Assembly (NCBI GenBank): GCA_031763025.1
Contig: JASSKH010000043.1
Coordinates: 888,501-952,500 of the forward strand
From: Macrocystis pyrifera
Taxonomy: Eukaryota > Sar > Phaeophyceae > Laminariales > Laminariaceae
Direction: 5' to 3'
DNA length: 64,000 bases
Shown here: positions 12,607 through 23,028 of the stretch, piece by piece
Layout of the letters: each line of letters begins with the position of its first letter
How positions within the stretch are numbered: position 1 is the first letter of the stretch
Position numbers and translations under genes: made by a program
Notes under the pieces: generated by a model
What the model saw: only the letters and a program-made list of their open reading frames with translations
Told to the model about the DNA's origin: nothing
The model's database searches: none

Positions 12607-15600
12607 TCCATCCAGGCAGCAGCAGATTATGCCCGGAACACTTCCTTTGAATCCCCGAAAAAGCGCCCGCCCATAATACGGTCCAACAACAGCGGTACAA
12701 CAACAGCAGCAGCGAACCTCACATGCTCGTGTCATATGGACCGCATGTGTTCTGTGTCCCCTCTTTTCAACTTGCGACGCCCCCCCGGATTCCAAAGTCA
12801 ACCTAATCCCGATGGGGAACCTTGTAAAGTATGTGGTATACAGAGGGAGCGTCACCGCCGCGGCGGGCTGACGCCCGCCTGCTTCGCGCATGCTCGTATT
12901 ACGGGGGCCCATAGTAAATAGGACCTACGGTACTCACAACAACCTATATATTTACCAGTTTTTACCAACAATATTTGGTCCTATTTACTATGGTCCCCCG
13001 CAATAGTGGGCGAGGATGTCCTGTTGGCGAAAAGCGGCTGTAAATGCGACATTAACTACCAAGAGGGAGCACAAAACTGCGTAGTGTTTGAGTGTGGGAC
13101 GTGGAAAATGGAATACCTGGTATGACTTATCGGTTATAGTACTGGGTTCTTGGTATGGTGTTGGTGGTATATCGCTTGTGGTATGGTGCTTCTGGTAATG
13201 CGCTTGTGTTACGATGCTTGTGGTGCGGTGTACGGGTGTTTTTTTTGTTTGGTGTGTTGTACGTGGGAGGCGTTGCACTCCCGGTGTTTGCTGTGGTGCA
13301 TCATATGTTTATGTTTTTTTTTTGTGCTTCTGTTTTTGGCATGGTATTCCGCTGTTGCCTATTCTGAATGGGCATGGATGTGCACTCTGAATCTCGGTGT
13401 GTTGGTGCACGTGCCCCCCTCCTACCCGCAGACAAAACCGTCGTTTTGTATTATGCACCCTTTTCGCTTCCTTCCCACGGCTTTCCTACGATTTTTGATT
13501 TCTTGCCCCCCCCTTCACCCCTCGAAAGGGGTGCGTGGCCAATGGTTAAATGATTATGGCGAGCATCTAATGAGTACGCCTCCCCCCTTACACCTGCTCC
13601 CTTCCTTCCTTTTGTGACCGTCGTCTAACTATCGTGGTGTCCAGTACTCCCTCCTCGAGGTCCCCGACACCCAGCCACGGCTCGCATGGCCAACATTCAC
13701 CCCTCCCATCCATTGTATATATATATTAGGTTGGCGTCGGTTGGCGACGACGTTGCAAAACACGCCCTTCACTGTGTGAGCTAGATAACCTGGGTACCGT
13801 TTTTTTTTAAATTCCTTTTGGCGGTCACCGCGGCTGGCGGTCTAGTTAGATGCTTTGTGTCGGGTGGAGAACCTTTTTATTCGCACAAGGGGAATTATCT
13901 TATCTCTTAGCGTGTACCGGGTATATGTTGAGGCACCCACGAGACAGATACACGGTATACCTGCTGAGAAAAAGCAAATGAATGGATTCGACGCTGTCGT
14001 CCGTATGTAAGAAACATCGCTTCACAACTTATTCTTGGTAGGATGCAGCTAGCTCACCCTTCATGCGACTCGCCCACCACCTCATCGCGCTTCGCGCTTG
14101 GTGCGAACAATGCCTGCCTGGTCGGCGAAACCCGACGTTTACCGTCCCGGCATTGTAGGGATGCTACGGTCTAAAGGTCATACAACTACGGTCATGCATG
14201 AGAATATATACACTCACCTTTTCTCCTCCCTTCCTTTATTTAGTTGCATGTTGTCGTCTATCTACCGCGGGGTTCAGTACTCCCTTATAAAAGCCCCCAA
14301 CGCCCAGCCAGAGCTTCCTACGATCAACACTACCCCCCCCCCCCACCCTGTACCTCCGCCTCGTTTGTTTTAGGAAACCTATGCGACGAACGTATCGGCC
14401 GGCCGAGAGCCTGAGAACATTGACAAGGAGTTCCTCCGCCGCTGGTACACTCAGGTAGGCCCTTCGACAAATCTGTATGTAGCAGTAGCTGTAGCTGTCG
14501 CTATAGCTGTCACTGTACCTGTCGCTGCAGCTGTAGATGTTTTTGTTTTTGTTGCTGCTTGATTTCTCCCCACAAACGAGTGGGTGCTACAGCGGCTGGA
14601 TACGGACTTGAGGCGGGGGGTGGGTGGCTGTTGCTCTGTTACTGCCGTTTCTGCTGCTGCTGCTGCCGCCGCCGCCGCCGCCGCCGCTGGTGTTGTTGTT
14701 GTTGTTGTTGTTGGTGGTGGTGGTGTTGGTGTTGTTGCTGCTTGATTTCTCCCCACAAATGAGTGGGTGTTACAGCGGCTGGATACGGCTTGAGGCGGGA
14801 TGGGTGGCTGTTGCTCTGGTACTGCCGTTTCTGCTGCTGCTGCTGCTGCTGCTGCGGCCGCTTCTGGTACCGCCGCCGCCGCTGCTATTGTTGTTGTTGT
14901 ACTGCCGCCGCCGCAGCCTCTCCAAGATTTATCTACCTCGGCACGACCACATGCGCTCTCGGGAAGGGGTAAAATGAGCCCCCCCCCCCCCCCTTCTCCT
15001 TCCTACTCCCGACTCCGACGCTCGAAACTATTAATAGTGTAGCAGAGTCAAGGGGTGGTGAGTTGTCCGAGCCCCACTCCTCCTTCAGGCTCCGACCCCT
15101 GCACCACAACAACCAACCCGTTTCCCCTCAATCAACGTGTGAGCATAATTCTACGGAGTTTAATCCATGAGTAATACAACGCGAAACAAGAGTGCATGGT
15201 GATAATAAAGATCAGGTACATGCCCGTGCATTCTTCCCCCGAACGCGCTCAACGCTCTTCAGCCCTACGAGTGCGGCGGAAAGTCGTAGATACCTGGCAC
15301 TTGGTGGTGCATGACAAGTGTGTGTAGTAGTCATTCTTACAGTAGGGGTTGTTTCGATGGTGGTATCCTATTAAGGCCGAGGGTCAGACAACAGAAGTTT
15401 TGGTGGGCTCAACCGACTCACGGCCGTAGGTATTGGATTCGTAGCCCTGTCATGTCTAGCCCCCCCCCCCGCCCTCTCCACCCCCGACAACCCACGCTGC
15501 CTCCTTCCACTAAGGTTTCCATGGGTACATGTTCGAGTTTGTCTTCCGTTGATGAGTGAAGAACTAACCTCAGCATCCCGCCGTCTCTCCCTTGCTCTCC

Positions 15601-17137
15601 CTACTTCCCCCTCCTTTCCCCCCCGGCCGAACTAAACACGACAAACTTCACCCCTAAAAGCACTGCGACCCTTACAAAGATGAGACAATCCCGGACGCTC
15701 CGAAGGATCTGGTGGCGGAGCTGTCGCGGAGATACATCATGCTCTACGAGATCATCACTGGACAGGTTACGACCAACTTCCTCTTGCTTTGCTTTTTGGA
15801 ATTGTTTCAGGGTGTGTTTGATAGGTTACTATTACGGGGGACTATAGTAAATAGGACCTATGGCACGCACAAAAACCTATAGATTTCCCTATTTTTACCA
15901 ACAATATTTGGTCCTGTTTACTATGCCCCCCCGTCATACTAGTCGTACGTTCCCTGGTGTACCCGGGTACAAAACCTGGTTATGTTGGTCGTACGTACAC
16001 CCGGGTACTTGCCCGAAGAGAGTTTCTTCGAATGCCTTACTACTAAACACAACTGTGTAGAAGTGTGTCGTTGTCGTTGCTGTGTTCATCGTTGACACAT
16101 GTTCGTTTTTTGCATGCAGGACTATATCTGTGTTTTAGCTTGGGGCTATGGCTGTCGCTGTTGTTGTGATTGTCTTACCCTGCCCACCTATTCTACTAGT
16201 GGGCGTAGATGGTGGTGTGACGTGGTGATGGTGCTTGTGCTGTTGCTGTTTTTGCTGCTGTTGCTGCTTCTGCCTCCGCTTCTGCTGCCCCGATAGTCTG
16301 TCGCTTCGGCGAGAAGCATTCCTTTCGCTCCCTCGCTTCTATACCACCCACCAGATCCTCACTTTTTTGCTGCGCTTCGGACGCCGCCGACGTGCGGTAT
16401 ATTGCTCACGGCGTCCGTCCTAGACACACTAGCAGACTTTTCCTGTACTTGTCGTGGGGTCCTGTCTTGTCCTGCGTTGTCCTACCAACCGCGTTCCCTC
16501 TCATGTGTCCCGTCCAGTCCCGTCCTGTCCTGTTCCGTCCCGTGTTCCCTGTCCTATCTTGTCCTCTCGAGTTCTGTCCTGTCCTGCCCGCGCCGTCCCC
16601 GCCCTACCATATCCAGCCACATATCATATCCTGTCGTGTTTTGTTCAACCCTGTCCTGTGCTATCCTTCTCTGGCGTTTCTCCGGTCCCGTCCTGTCCTG
16701 TTTGTCCTGGTCTGCCCTCTCCCGTCATGTCCTGTCCCGTCCGGTGATATCGTGTCCTATTCCGTCATGAGCTGTTGTGTCCTATCCTTCGTTTTTTTTT
16801 CACTGTCCGCTTCCATCGTGTCCTCTCCTGTCCTAATCTGCTGTTTCCTGTCCCCATATCCTGCCTGTTATGTCCTGTCCTGTCCGGTCCATACCTATCC
16901 CCTCTCCTGCCCTTTCCTGTCCTTTCCTGTTCTCATGTCCTATCCTGTCCTATGTCCCCTCCTATTCTGTCCTGTTCCCTCATATTCTTTCCCGTCCATC
17001 TGGCACGTTAGACCTTTGTGTTCCCGAGCGAGGACGGTCCCCCAGTCGACCAACTCATGTCCTCGGCGATATCGGATGCTTTGAAGACGCGAGCGGTAGC
17101 CGGGGTAGAGGTGACGTCGGAGCAGTCGACAAGCTGA
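4138..17137 (+). CDS. purC: SAICAR synthetase (phosphoribosylaminoimidazole-succinocarboxamide synthase), 8 exons, 5' end not found
   Basis: Joining 4138-4251, 5783-5878, 6974-7144, 11195-11314, 11782-11904, 14374-14454, 15661-15765 and 17012-17137 gives one open frame of 311 residues ending in TGA. Every intron is GT-AG and phase 0. Family landmarks appear in order: VRDTY and TTDRQSAFD near the N-terminal ATP site, WWFEETR followed by [59 protein letters not shown] and CDPYKDE. The family ligates L-aspartate to CAIR using ATP (EC 6.3.2.6) in de novo purine synthesis; the [12 protein letters not shown] form is that of plant and fungal-type enzymes. The residues normally before VRDTY (an xGK segment and any targeting peptide) are not visible between 1 and 4137, so the first exon is missing, very short, or outside the window. 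The coding exons look intact. Introns range from 467 to 4050 nt and are packed with simple and tandem repeats. Confidence 0.93.
4316..4600 (+). repeat. Decayed partial duplications of SAICAR synthetase exon A and its donor side
   Basis: Two blocks about 180 bp apart share AATCTCGCCGCATGT and then a stretch resembling the 3' half of exon A: TTGGCCAGGGTGCC at 4352 and GGGGTGCCAGTCAAGGGGGG at 4539, compared with CTGGCCAGGGTGCCCTTCA in the exon. Downstream intron sequence (GCGTGTTTTGAGTG, AACGGTCAATGC) also resembles the start of the true intron. Confidence 0.55.
4915..5265 (+). repeat. CTG/GCT trinucleotide-rich tract in intron 1
   Basis: Interrupted GCTGCTG repeats, with the purest run near 5205-5245. 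Confidence 0.75.
5783..5878 (+). CDS. purC: SAICAR synthetase exon B
   Basis: A 32-codon phase 0 exon reading [18 protein letters not shown] and ending GKKCE, followed by donor gtgagg. It carries the conserved WWF and PNH segment that follows the ATP-site block. Confidence 0.9.
6025..6050 (+). repeat. Short interstitial telomere-like repeat
   Basis: GGGTTAGGGTTAGGGTAGGGG gives about three TTAGGG units, the telomere unit reported for brown algae. It is too short to be a telomere. Confidence 0.5.
6974..7144 (+). CDS. purC: SAICAR synthetase exon C
   Basis: A 57-codon phase 0 exon after acceptor tttccag and before donor gtcagc. It holds the family signature [20 protein letters not shown], then [12 protein letters not shown] and ILTPTTK. 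This is the most diagnostic exon of the gene. Confidence 0.95.
7145..11194 (+). other. Intron 3 of the SAICAR synthetase gene (4050 nt)
   Basis: No nested gene is convincing. A 355-codon open frame runs antisense at 7243-8310, but it crosses low-complexity Thr/Asn and Lys/Gln-rich stretches and shows no domain. The intron also contains an AACCC-rich patch (8095-8130), a CGCTACGCTCGCTCA motif seen twice (8533, 8729), and a 45-bp segment near 9035-9080 related to 35127-35163. Confidence 0.5.
11195..11314 (+). CDS. purC: SAICAR synthetase exon D
   Basis: A 40-codon phase 0 exon reading [14 protein letters not shown] through ALFRFGQE, with acceptor accgcag and donor gtcagg. It corresponds to the helical segment after the LTPTTK motif in plant and fungal relatives. 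It follows the longest intron (4050 nt). Confidence 0.9.
11528..11712 (+). repeat. (CCCAT)n pentanucleotide array
   Basis: About 30 nearly perfect CCCAT units lie in the 467-nt intron between exons D and E. Flanks (11360-11520) are degenerate CCNTT/CCATT relatives. Confidence 0.95.
11782..11904 (+). CDS. purC: SAICAR synthetase exon E
   Basis: A 41-codon phase 0 exon containing [11 protein letters not shown] and [14 protein letters not shown], both signature motifs of the active site. The 467-nt intron before it is dominated by a CCCAT array. Confidence 0.95.
12560..12608 (+). repeat. (CAG)n tract in intron 5
   Basis: An interrupted run of about 15 CAG units, with a second CAG patch near 12700. 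Confidence 0.85.
12899..13003 (+). mobile_element. MITE family 1, copy 2
   Basis: Same arms and core as the family, TA on both sides, inside intron 5 of the SAICAR synthetase gene. Confidence 0.88.
13980..14205. repeat. Dispersed 220-bp repeat, copy 2
   Basis: Collinear with 3440-3665; located in intron 5 of the SAICAR synthetase gene, just before exon F. Confidence 0.75.
14374..14454 (+). CDS. purC: SAICAR synthetase exon F
   Basis: A 27-codon phase 0 exon with [18 protein letters not shown], matching the family motif [13 protein letters not shown]; acceptor gttttag and donor gtaggc. Confidence 0.93.
14560..14930 (+). repeat. 183-bp tandem duplication carrying trinucleotide tracts
   Basis: GATTTCTCCCCACAAA recurs at 14561 and 14744 (period 183), each followed by GCGGCTGGATACGG and a CTG/CCG/TTG trinucleotide tract that differs between copies. 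Confidence 0.85.
15661..15765 (+). CDS. purC: SAICAR synthetase exon G
   Basis: A 35-codon phase 0 exon reading [18 protein letters not shown] through YEIITGQ, the conserved C-terminal block of the longer eukaryotic enzymes. Donor is gttacg. Confidence 0.92.
15832..15936 (+). mobile_element. MITE family 1, copy 3
   Basis: TA-flanked copy in the last intron of the SAICAR synthetase gene; right arm slightly altered (CCCCCCCGTCA). Confidence 0.87.
16450..17000 (+). repeat. Degenerate (CCTGT)n pyrimidine-rich array
   Basis: CCTGTCCTGTC-type units, heavily diverged, fill the intron up to the acceptor of the last SAICAR synthetase exon. The sense strand is strongly C/T rich. Confidence 0.85.
17012..17137 (+). 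CDS. purC: SAICAR synthetase terminal exon
   Basis: Forty-one codons plus TGA, starting [11 protein letters not shown] and ending SEQSTS. The TFxFP opening fits the family C-terminus; the tail after it is variable. The acceptor (cacgttag) closes a 1246-nt intron full of CCTGT-like repeats. Confidence 0.85.
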   Translation, partial: TFVFPSEDGPPVDQLMSSAISDALKTRAVAGVEVTSEQSTS

Positions 17138-17229
17138 TAGTCCCAACGGTATCCCACGTTTTCAAAAGCGAAGCGGGGACGGGGGTTGACATGGCTGTGC
17201 GGCAGTCGGTTGCCTCGTGGGAATTTCCG

Positions 17230-18010
17230 GACGATGCTGGTGGAAAGCGCCTAGGCAGAGAGTTTCGACGATGTTTGCGAGAGTTGGTTGCGGTTTTGGC
17301 CTGGGTTTCGGAGCTAACGTGGTAGCCATTCGCGATAGGGTGTTCAAAGCTGTCGGAGTGGTCTTCTGGCGAGGGCTCTTGAGATCGTTCGGAATATCTT
17401 TCTCGCGACACAGCTTTGGAAGCTATCGGTCTGGTCGTTCTTTGTAGACATATTGGGGCTTCGAGGCGATCGAGCCCTTCCGAGAGGGTCTTCTTGAGGA
17501 GATATTTCGAGGTTGTCGGGTGGCCTCCGGGCAAGAAAGAGGTTTCGAGCTTTTTTGGAGTGGCCTTTGAGCGAAGAATTTGGGGTTATTGGAAGGCTAT
17601 TCTATCCAGGAACTGCTTGGAGCCTCGCTTGGAGTGCCTGTCTTGGCAGGGGTCTTGGCAGGGGACTCGAGGCTATCGCAGTGCCTCCGTCGCGAGAGCT
17701 TTGGGGATCATTTTGAGCACCTTCTGAAGGGGACGATTTGGTTCCATAGGGGCTTCTAGCGAGAGATTTGGGGTCACTGAGGTTTAATAGACAGGGGCTG
17801 CGTGATAACGATCGGAGTGGCTGTTGAAATAGGATTCGTTTTCTATGCAGGCGTTTCGAGTGTCGGAATGCCCCCTAGGGAGAGCTCTGAAGTCGTCGTT
17901 TGGAGTTCCTTGTCTTACGTGGCGAGGGGGCTCAAGCTAGAGTTGCCATCTCGCGAGAGATTTGGGGTCATCGGCATGCCGTTCTTGCGGATTGGAGTAT
18001 TATTGTCTTG
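17230..18010. repeat. Degenerate 60-70-bp tandem repeat
   Basis: A unit resembling GCGAGAGATTTGGGGTCAT followed by CGGAGTGCC recurs at irregular spacing (for example near 17568, 17690, 17757 and 17948). Confidence 0.65.
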
Positions 18011-19023
18011 ATCGAATAGCAAGGGAGGGGGGGGGGGGGGTTAGGGCATATACTTTTTTTTTTTGACTGAAAGTTTAATATTTCGAAAAAGCGCACCGTT
18101 TAATGCACCAAGAAAATGAACCATGAAACATTGGTACGCAGGGGTTGTAGTGATGTGCCGACCGACACACCCGGAGGAAATTGGAAGAAAGTCGACGTCT
18201 TTTCAATAGTTCTTCGAACGTTTTTTTTTTTTTCATCTAAAGCGCGCGTCATACGAATCGTCTCCCAAAATAGACAACCAACCTTTTCCTTGCTGCTTTC
18301 CTTACTGTGGGGAACAAATATATAAAAAAAGCCGAAAACGAAGTAGCGCCGTCAACCATGGATATATGGCGCCAAAAACCTCGGACAATGATCGAGTAGC
18401 CTTTCACTACAACTGCTGCACGGCCTCAAATTTGTGATGTCGTTTCTAGAATCTTGTTCGCTGAGTGTATAACATTTTATGTTGGAAATGGCGATTTTAA
18501 GTCTTTACTTGCGACAATCGTATTCAAGGACACCAAAAAGCAAAAAAGCAAAAATAATCTGAAAGTGAATTTTCATTTTGACTCGGGGCATGGTTGGAAA
18601 GAGCGGGCGAATTGCTGTCTTGGTCCTTTCGTATTGAAATCGCGGTACCCGCAAAAAAAGCGAGTATTTCTACATAGGAGACCCCTGTGTAGGGATCACG
18701 CAGTCCTCCGGTTTGTTCATCCTGACATTTGGTCACATCTATGCATGTTGGTCCCGATTGTGTGAGCTGTGCTCGTGTGATGGGCTGAGTCACATGTCAT
18801 ACCTACCTCAAAACCTTGGAGGAGCGACGACTGAACTCATCTACGAACGAGCACATAGAGCGGGGAAACGGCGCCGGCCGACGCCCGAGGAGCCCACACG
18901 GAAGGGCACACGATCAGGTGCGCTCCAACTGATCGAGTACTATCGCAAATGTCGCGAACATGTGTTGCTCACGAGTTCCCTTGCAATACGTAGTCCGAAG
19001 TTCTTGGGCAGATCGATGCTATT

Positions 19024-19144
19024 TTACGGGGGACCACAGTAAATGGGAACAAAAAATTGTCAGAAAGAAGTAGGGAAATATATACCTGGTAGGTTTTAGC
19101 GTGTACCGTAGATGCTACCAGGTATTTACTATGGTCCTCCGTAA
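19024..19144 (-). mobile_element. MITE family 1, copy 4
   Basis: Reverse-oriented copy with a diverged core and slightly longer length (121 bp). Confidence 0.8.
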
Positions 19145-19236
19145 TACTAGATGCAACTGATGTCGGTGCCATTTACTGAAACCGCTCTGAGATGAGGGCG
19201 GACGACCCTGTTGTTGTGTTGCGCAACATGCTCATA

Positions 19237-19349
19237 TTACGGGGGATCATAGTATATAGGACCCTCGTTGGACACAAAAACCTACCTGGTATATATTTCC
19301 CAATTTTTACTGACAATAATTTGGTCCTATTCACTATGGTCCCCCGTAC
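19237..19349 (+). mobile_element. MITE family 1, copy 5
   Basis: TA-flanked copy only about 90 bp from copy 4 and in the opposite orientation. Confidence 0.87.
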
Positions 19350-20219
19350 TAGCTGGGTGGTGTTAGCACTTTACCGGAGACCCATGTCTTGTTACAAACT
19401 CCATCTTATTCATGCGCGGGACATTTGTCAGTAACAAGACATGTTTAGGGCTAATATAGTGATGTGTGTTGTGAGGTTGCCACGCGCGACAAGGAGGACG
19501 CGGTCAGAACCTTGTCTGCGCATCAGGCTTGCCAAAACACACACGGGCGCCAACGAAGCGGAGACTTGGCGCAAGGCGATGCCGGTGCCAGGGAAGTCCA
19601 GAGGCGGCGCCTGACGCATTCGTCAATTGCACCCATCGGTCTTCTTGCCTCGAAACCGGTGCTAGAAGGTGAAATCCGTTTGATGATACACGAGACACAG
19701 GCCTCCTTCGCAAGTGGGATGTCGATTCAGGAGACCGTGACATCTGCAAGATGACGGTGTTTGGGTGGGTACCAGCTGGCTTGATGCACAAGGAGCCAGA
19801 ACAGCTGTGAGTCGACGCAAACCACTCGCCGGTACATGTCTAAATAAGCAGTCGATATTCGTGGCGGTATGCTTTCGACGGAAACACAACTGCTACCCGA
19901 AAGGGCCGTGCCATCGGGTGGGAGGAAGAGACACATTGTCGTTTTCGAAGACACTACTGTAGTGTAACTCCTGGAGAAGTCGGCTTTGCGCTGGTTGTGT
20001 CGAAACACGTGTCGGCCCGGAAACTATCGCGACGTGGGGTACGTGGGCACCACTGGGGATACGTGTATCTCAAGCATTATCAAATATAACCAATCTTCCA
20101 ATTGGTTGCGGTTACGTAGATCGCTGCTGCCAATCGGTACAGTATGTATCATGTTCACATACAAAGTACATTGAAGTTATGTGTATCCATGACCTCCAGC
20201 TAGAGGTGTTAACCTATTG

Positions 20220-20780
20220 CAAATTACTCGGGTACTCGCGAGTATTTTCCGGCTTAATATTACCCGTCACGGGTATGAGTAACACTTCGTACTCTCCGAG
20301 TATTTGAGGCACGGGTACCCGGGTACTCGGGTACCCGGTTCCTACGAGTACCTGGCTTTACCTTGGAAATCGCGAAAATGGCAACTTATGACCTGCTAAA
20401 TTATTTCCCCTGGGTATTATTTGGGACATACTTTCGAGGAAACCTTTCAAAACGACAATGCTGACTAATACCTCACATCTCACAACGAACTGGAAGTGTT
20501 GCCCTTTGTCCAATTCCCCGGATGCTCACCAGTACTACCCGACATGGTAATGCCCGTCACGGGGCACGGGTAACACTCCATACTCGCCGAGTACTTGGGC
20601 CCCGGGCACTTGGGTACCCGGCTGTTAGACAGGTATCCGGGTGTTCTACGGGTGGCCGCTGTTGAACGGGTAACCAGATACACGCCCAAAATCGCCGCAA
20701 AATGCTCGGGACTACCCCCGAGGTTTTTTTCCCAAAGTTCGGGGGTATCCGTTTCAAGACGGGTACTCGTCGGGTAACAC
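20220..20780. repeat. Palindrome-rich repeat with CTCGCGAGTA and GGGTACCCGGGTAC motifs
   Basis: Two related blocks (20220-20350 and 20540-20650) share ACCCGTCACGGG, CTCNCCGAGTA and GGGTACCCGG; they resemble the block at 545-735. Confidence 0.65.
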
Positions 20781-20883
20781 CTCTACGTTCAGTACACCCA
20801 CAATCCGGACTTGTTTTTGATGCTTGACAGCAGAGAAATAACACCTCCGTGTTCACCAGCTACGGTAACGGGTTACGCTGCTA

Positions 20884-20986
20884 TTCCGGGGGACCAGAGT
20901 GAATAGGACAAATATTGTTAGTAAAAATAGGTTAATATCTCGGTTTTATGTGTTCCATAGGTGCTATTAACTATGGGCCCCCGAAA
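20884..20986 (-). mobile_element. MITE family 1, copy 6
   Basis: Reverse-oriented copy, TA on both sides, terminal bases diverged (TTCCGGGGG, CCCCCGAAA). Confidence 0.83.
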
Positions 20987-21078
20987 TACTAAGGATATCT
21001 AGGCCAAAATGAAAAGCCACACGTGCTCTTGCAGATGCCTGCCGAAAGTGAACCAAACAGATCGGAGCAGAGAAGACA

Positions 21079-21843
21079 ATGCGGACCCAGTTGCGGGAGA
21101 CCGAACCAACAAGACTGCAAAACAAGACACTAAAGGGAAGAAAAGAAACGACGTCTACACCCAAGGTGAAAAGCCCCCGAAAACAACGAGGTGGGACTCA
21201 ACGCGAACACTCTTGTAAAAGAAAGATACAAAGGAAAAAAACAAGATATGAAGCGAACATCCGTACGTCTCTACGAGTTTCCCGTTTGAGTACGAATATT
21301 GAACTCGGGAAAAGGCTACCTGGCCCTCCTCTTAATTGCCCAGCTCCCGATCGCACCTACCACATATTGGCTGAACTGTTCCAGTTGCACCTCCGCGTTG
21401 CTAATGATTTTGGGCTTCAACTAATGTTTACCCCAAATGTCTGGACCTCTACACGGCCCAACTTGCACCCAGAAAGGGCTTCTTGGTCAATCAAGAGATG
21501 TTCTCTTACGCAACAGCCCAGCTTATGTAATGAGTGTGTGGTACTCTGCAACAAAACGCTTACCTCCCCCGAAAGGATATACGTATCGCAATCGGATCCT
21601 GCTTGTCTGATAAGAGCTTGGGTCACCCGGTCCCAACGGGCCGGTGAATACGCTTCAGCTTTGCCAGAAAAGGGGTCAATTCAGCCATTTATAGGTCAAC
21701 AAAGAAAAACCACGCCAAAACAACAAGCACGACGCGAAGCAGCAACGCAGCATGGAGAGGTTCGGACTGCAAATTTCTGCCCTTTCCTTATTGTCTCTGT
21801 CGTCCTTTCACCGCTTTCATCCCCTCCCGGCCCTCACAAATAG
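21079..21843 (+). CDS. Unrecognised 254-codon open frame
   Basis: The start of the frame is Lys/Arg/Thr rich and the rest shows no family motif, transmembrane segment or repeat that I recognise. It is intronless as read and long for random DNA at this GC content, but nothing else supports it as a gene. Confidence 0.15.
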   Translation: MRTQLRETEPTRLQNKTLKGRKETTSTPKVKSPRKQRGGTQREHSCKRKIQRKKTRYEANIRTSLRVSRLSTNIELGKRLPGPPLNCPAPDRTYHILAELFQLHLRVANDFGLQLMFTPNVWTSTRPNLHPERASWSIKRCSLTQQPSLCNECVVLCNKTLTSPERIYVSQSDPACLIRAWVTRSQRAGEYASALPEKGSIQPFIGQQRKTTPKQQARREAATQHGEVRTANFCPFLIVSVVLSPLSSPPGPHK

Positions 21844-22321
21844 CACAATGCAGAACAGACAAAACGGAGAAAATACAAGAGGCCTTCAAAATTACTTCGC
21901 GCTTGCGTGACTGGCTGGATGAAAGGTAACGTGATTCACGTTCTTGGGTGAAGATCAGATCATCCAGAAACAGCTGATACCACGCATCAAACTTAAAAAG
22001 CGATTTGAATTTCCTTCTGAGAAATGATGGGACGACCAAGCAACGTTTCTTGGGACGGTACCTCTGGCGCGCTAACGCTACACACAGACCCTACAAATTG
22101 AGGCCGTTGCCGTTGACAGCTCTATTTGCTTTAACTTCGCCCATACGTATTTACGCGGTGTTGTTCATCAGGCTTCGGCAGTGACCCCCTACGGCGAGCT
22201 TGGACGTACCAACAGCAAGCGCGCATCGCTACGAACAAACGAAATACACGCACTTACTCACAAAACCTACTAAGGCGAGAGTACGTGTGTCCGTACCAGA
22301 CGTTTTTTCGGGCGAATACCA

Positions 22322-22672
22322 GAGGCGTTCTATGGTCGAGGTTCACCCTAAATTTTCTGAGGCTCCTCACTTGACGAGCTCCATGCCTCACCCCAAAAAT
22401 GACTTCATCAAGAATCAAGTTGCATCCCGATGCGCAATTCCATGGCCCAAGCAAACAAAAGGTCATTCTCCATGCTTCACCCCAAAAATGACTCCAGCAA
22501 GAATCAAGTCGCATCCCGATGAACAATTCCATGACCCAAGCACAACAAACAAGTCATTCTTCGAAACAAGACTGAGACATTCCGATGATTTTGGGGGTTT
22601 AGGAGATCCGTCGTTCAGAAAACGTTTTTATTAATAGCGGAAATGTGCTGCCTCTATCTCGTAGAACGTGTG
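22322..22672 (+). mobile_element. MITE family 2, copy 1, with internal duplication
   Basis: Left end GAGGCGTTCTATGGTCGAGG, right end complementary in design (CTCTATCTCGTAGAACGTG). A block of about 100 bp (AAAAATGACTNCANCAAGAATCAAG onward) occurs twice inside, making this copy longer than the others. Confidence 0.75.
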
Positions 22673-23028
22673 GTTCAGCAACTCGAACGTTGCGTGTGTA
22701 CAGGAAACGATTGCTTCGCATTAGTCGTCTGTGAGGTCCCGGCCTTGACTTTAAAGCAAGACGCACAGCCACCGACGATTGCTCGATCATAGCCCCCCTG
22801 ACCTTGCACGTAGAACGCTCTAAGCTAAGCTCGTCTACGTATCTGCCCCCTGCAAAAAAGGCGTTTTTTTTTTTCTTCACCACCGCCGCCACAAGCACCA
22901 CACGAAGACTCCTCCTCAAGCTACTTTGACGTTCGCACTGGGTGTTTGTCGAACGATCAAAGGGGAAATACCAGGGGGTGGAAACAACACGCCCGCGCCT
23001 AGCATACACCAGTCTTACAGGCGACGCG

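Larger units (their letters stand above)
17138..23028. other. Region between the two convergent genes
   Basis: Contents seen: a degenerate 60-70-bp repeat (17230-18010), three family 1 MITEs, TACTCG/GGTACCC palindromic repeats (20220-20780), one family 2 MITE, and a 254-codon open frame (21079-21843) without a recognisable domain. Both genes end toward this stretch, so it should hold their 3' ends and terminators, none of which could be defined. Confidence 0.5.

Noticed and set aside
16392-17325. Cys/Pro/Ser-rich frames of 100-230 codons
   Set aside because: They are translations of the degenerate CCTGT intron repeat.
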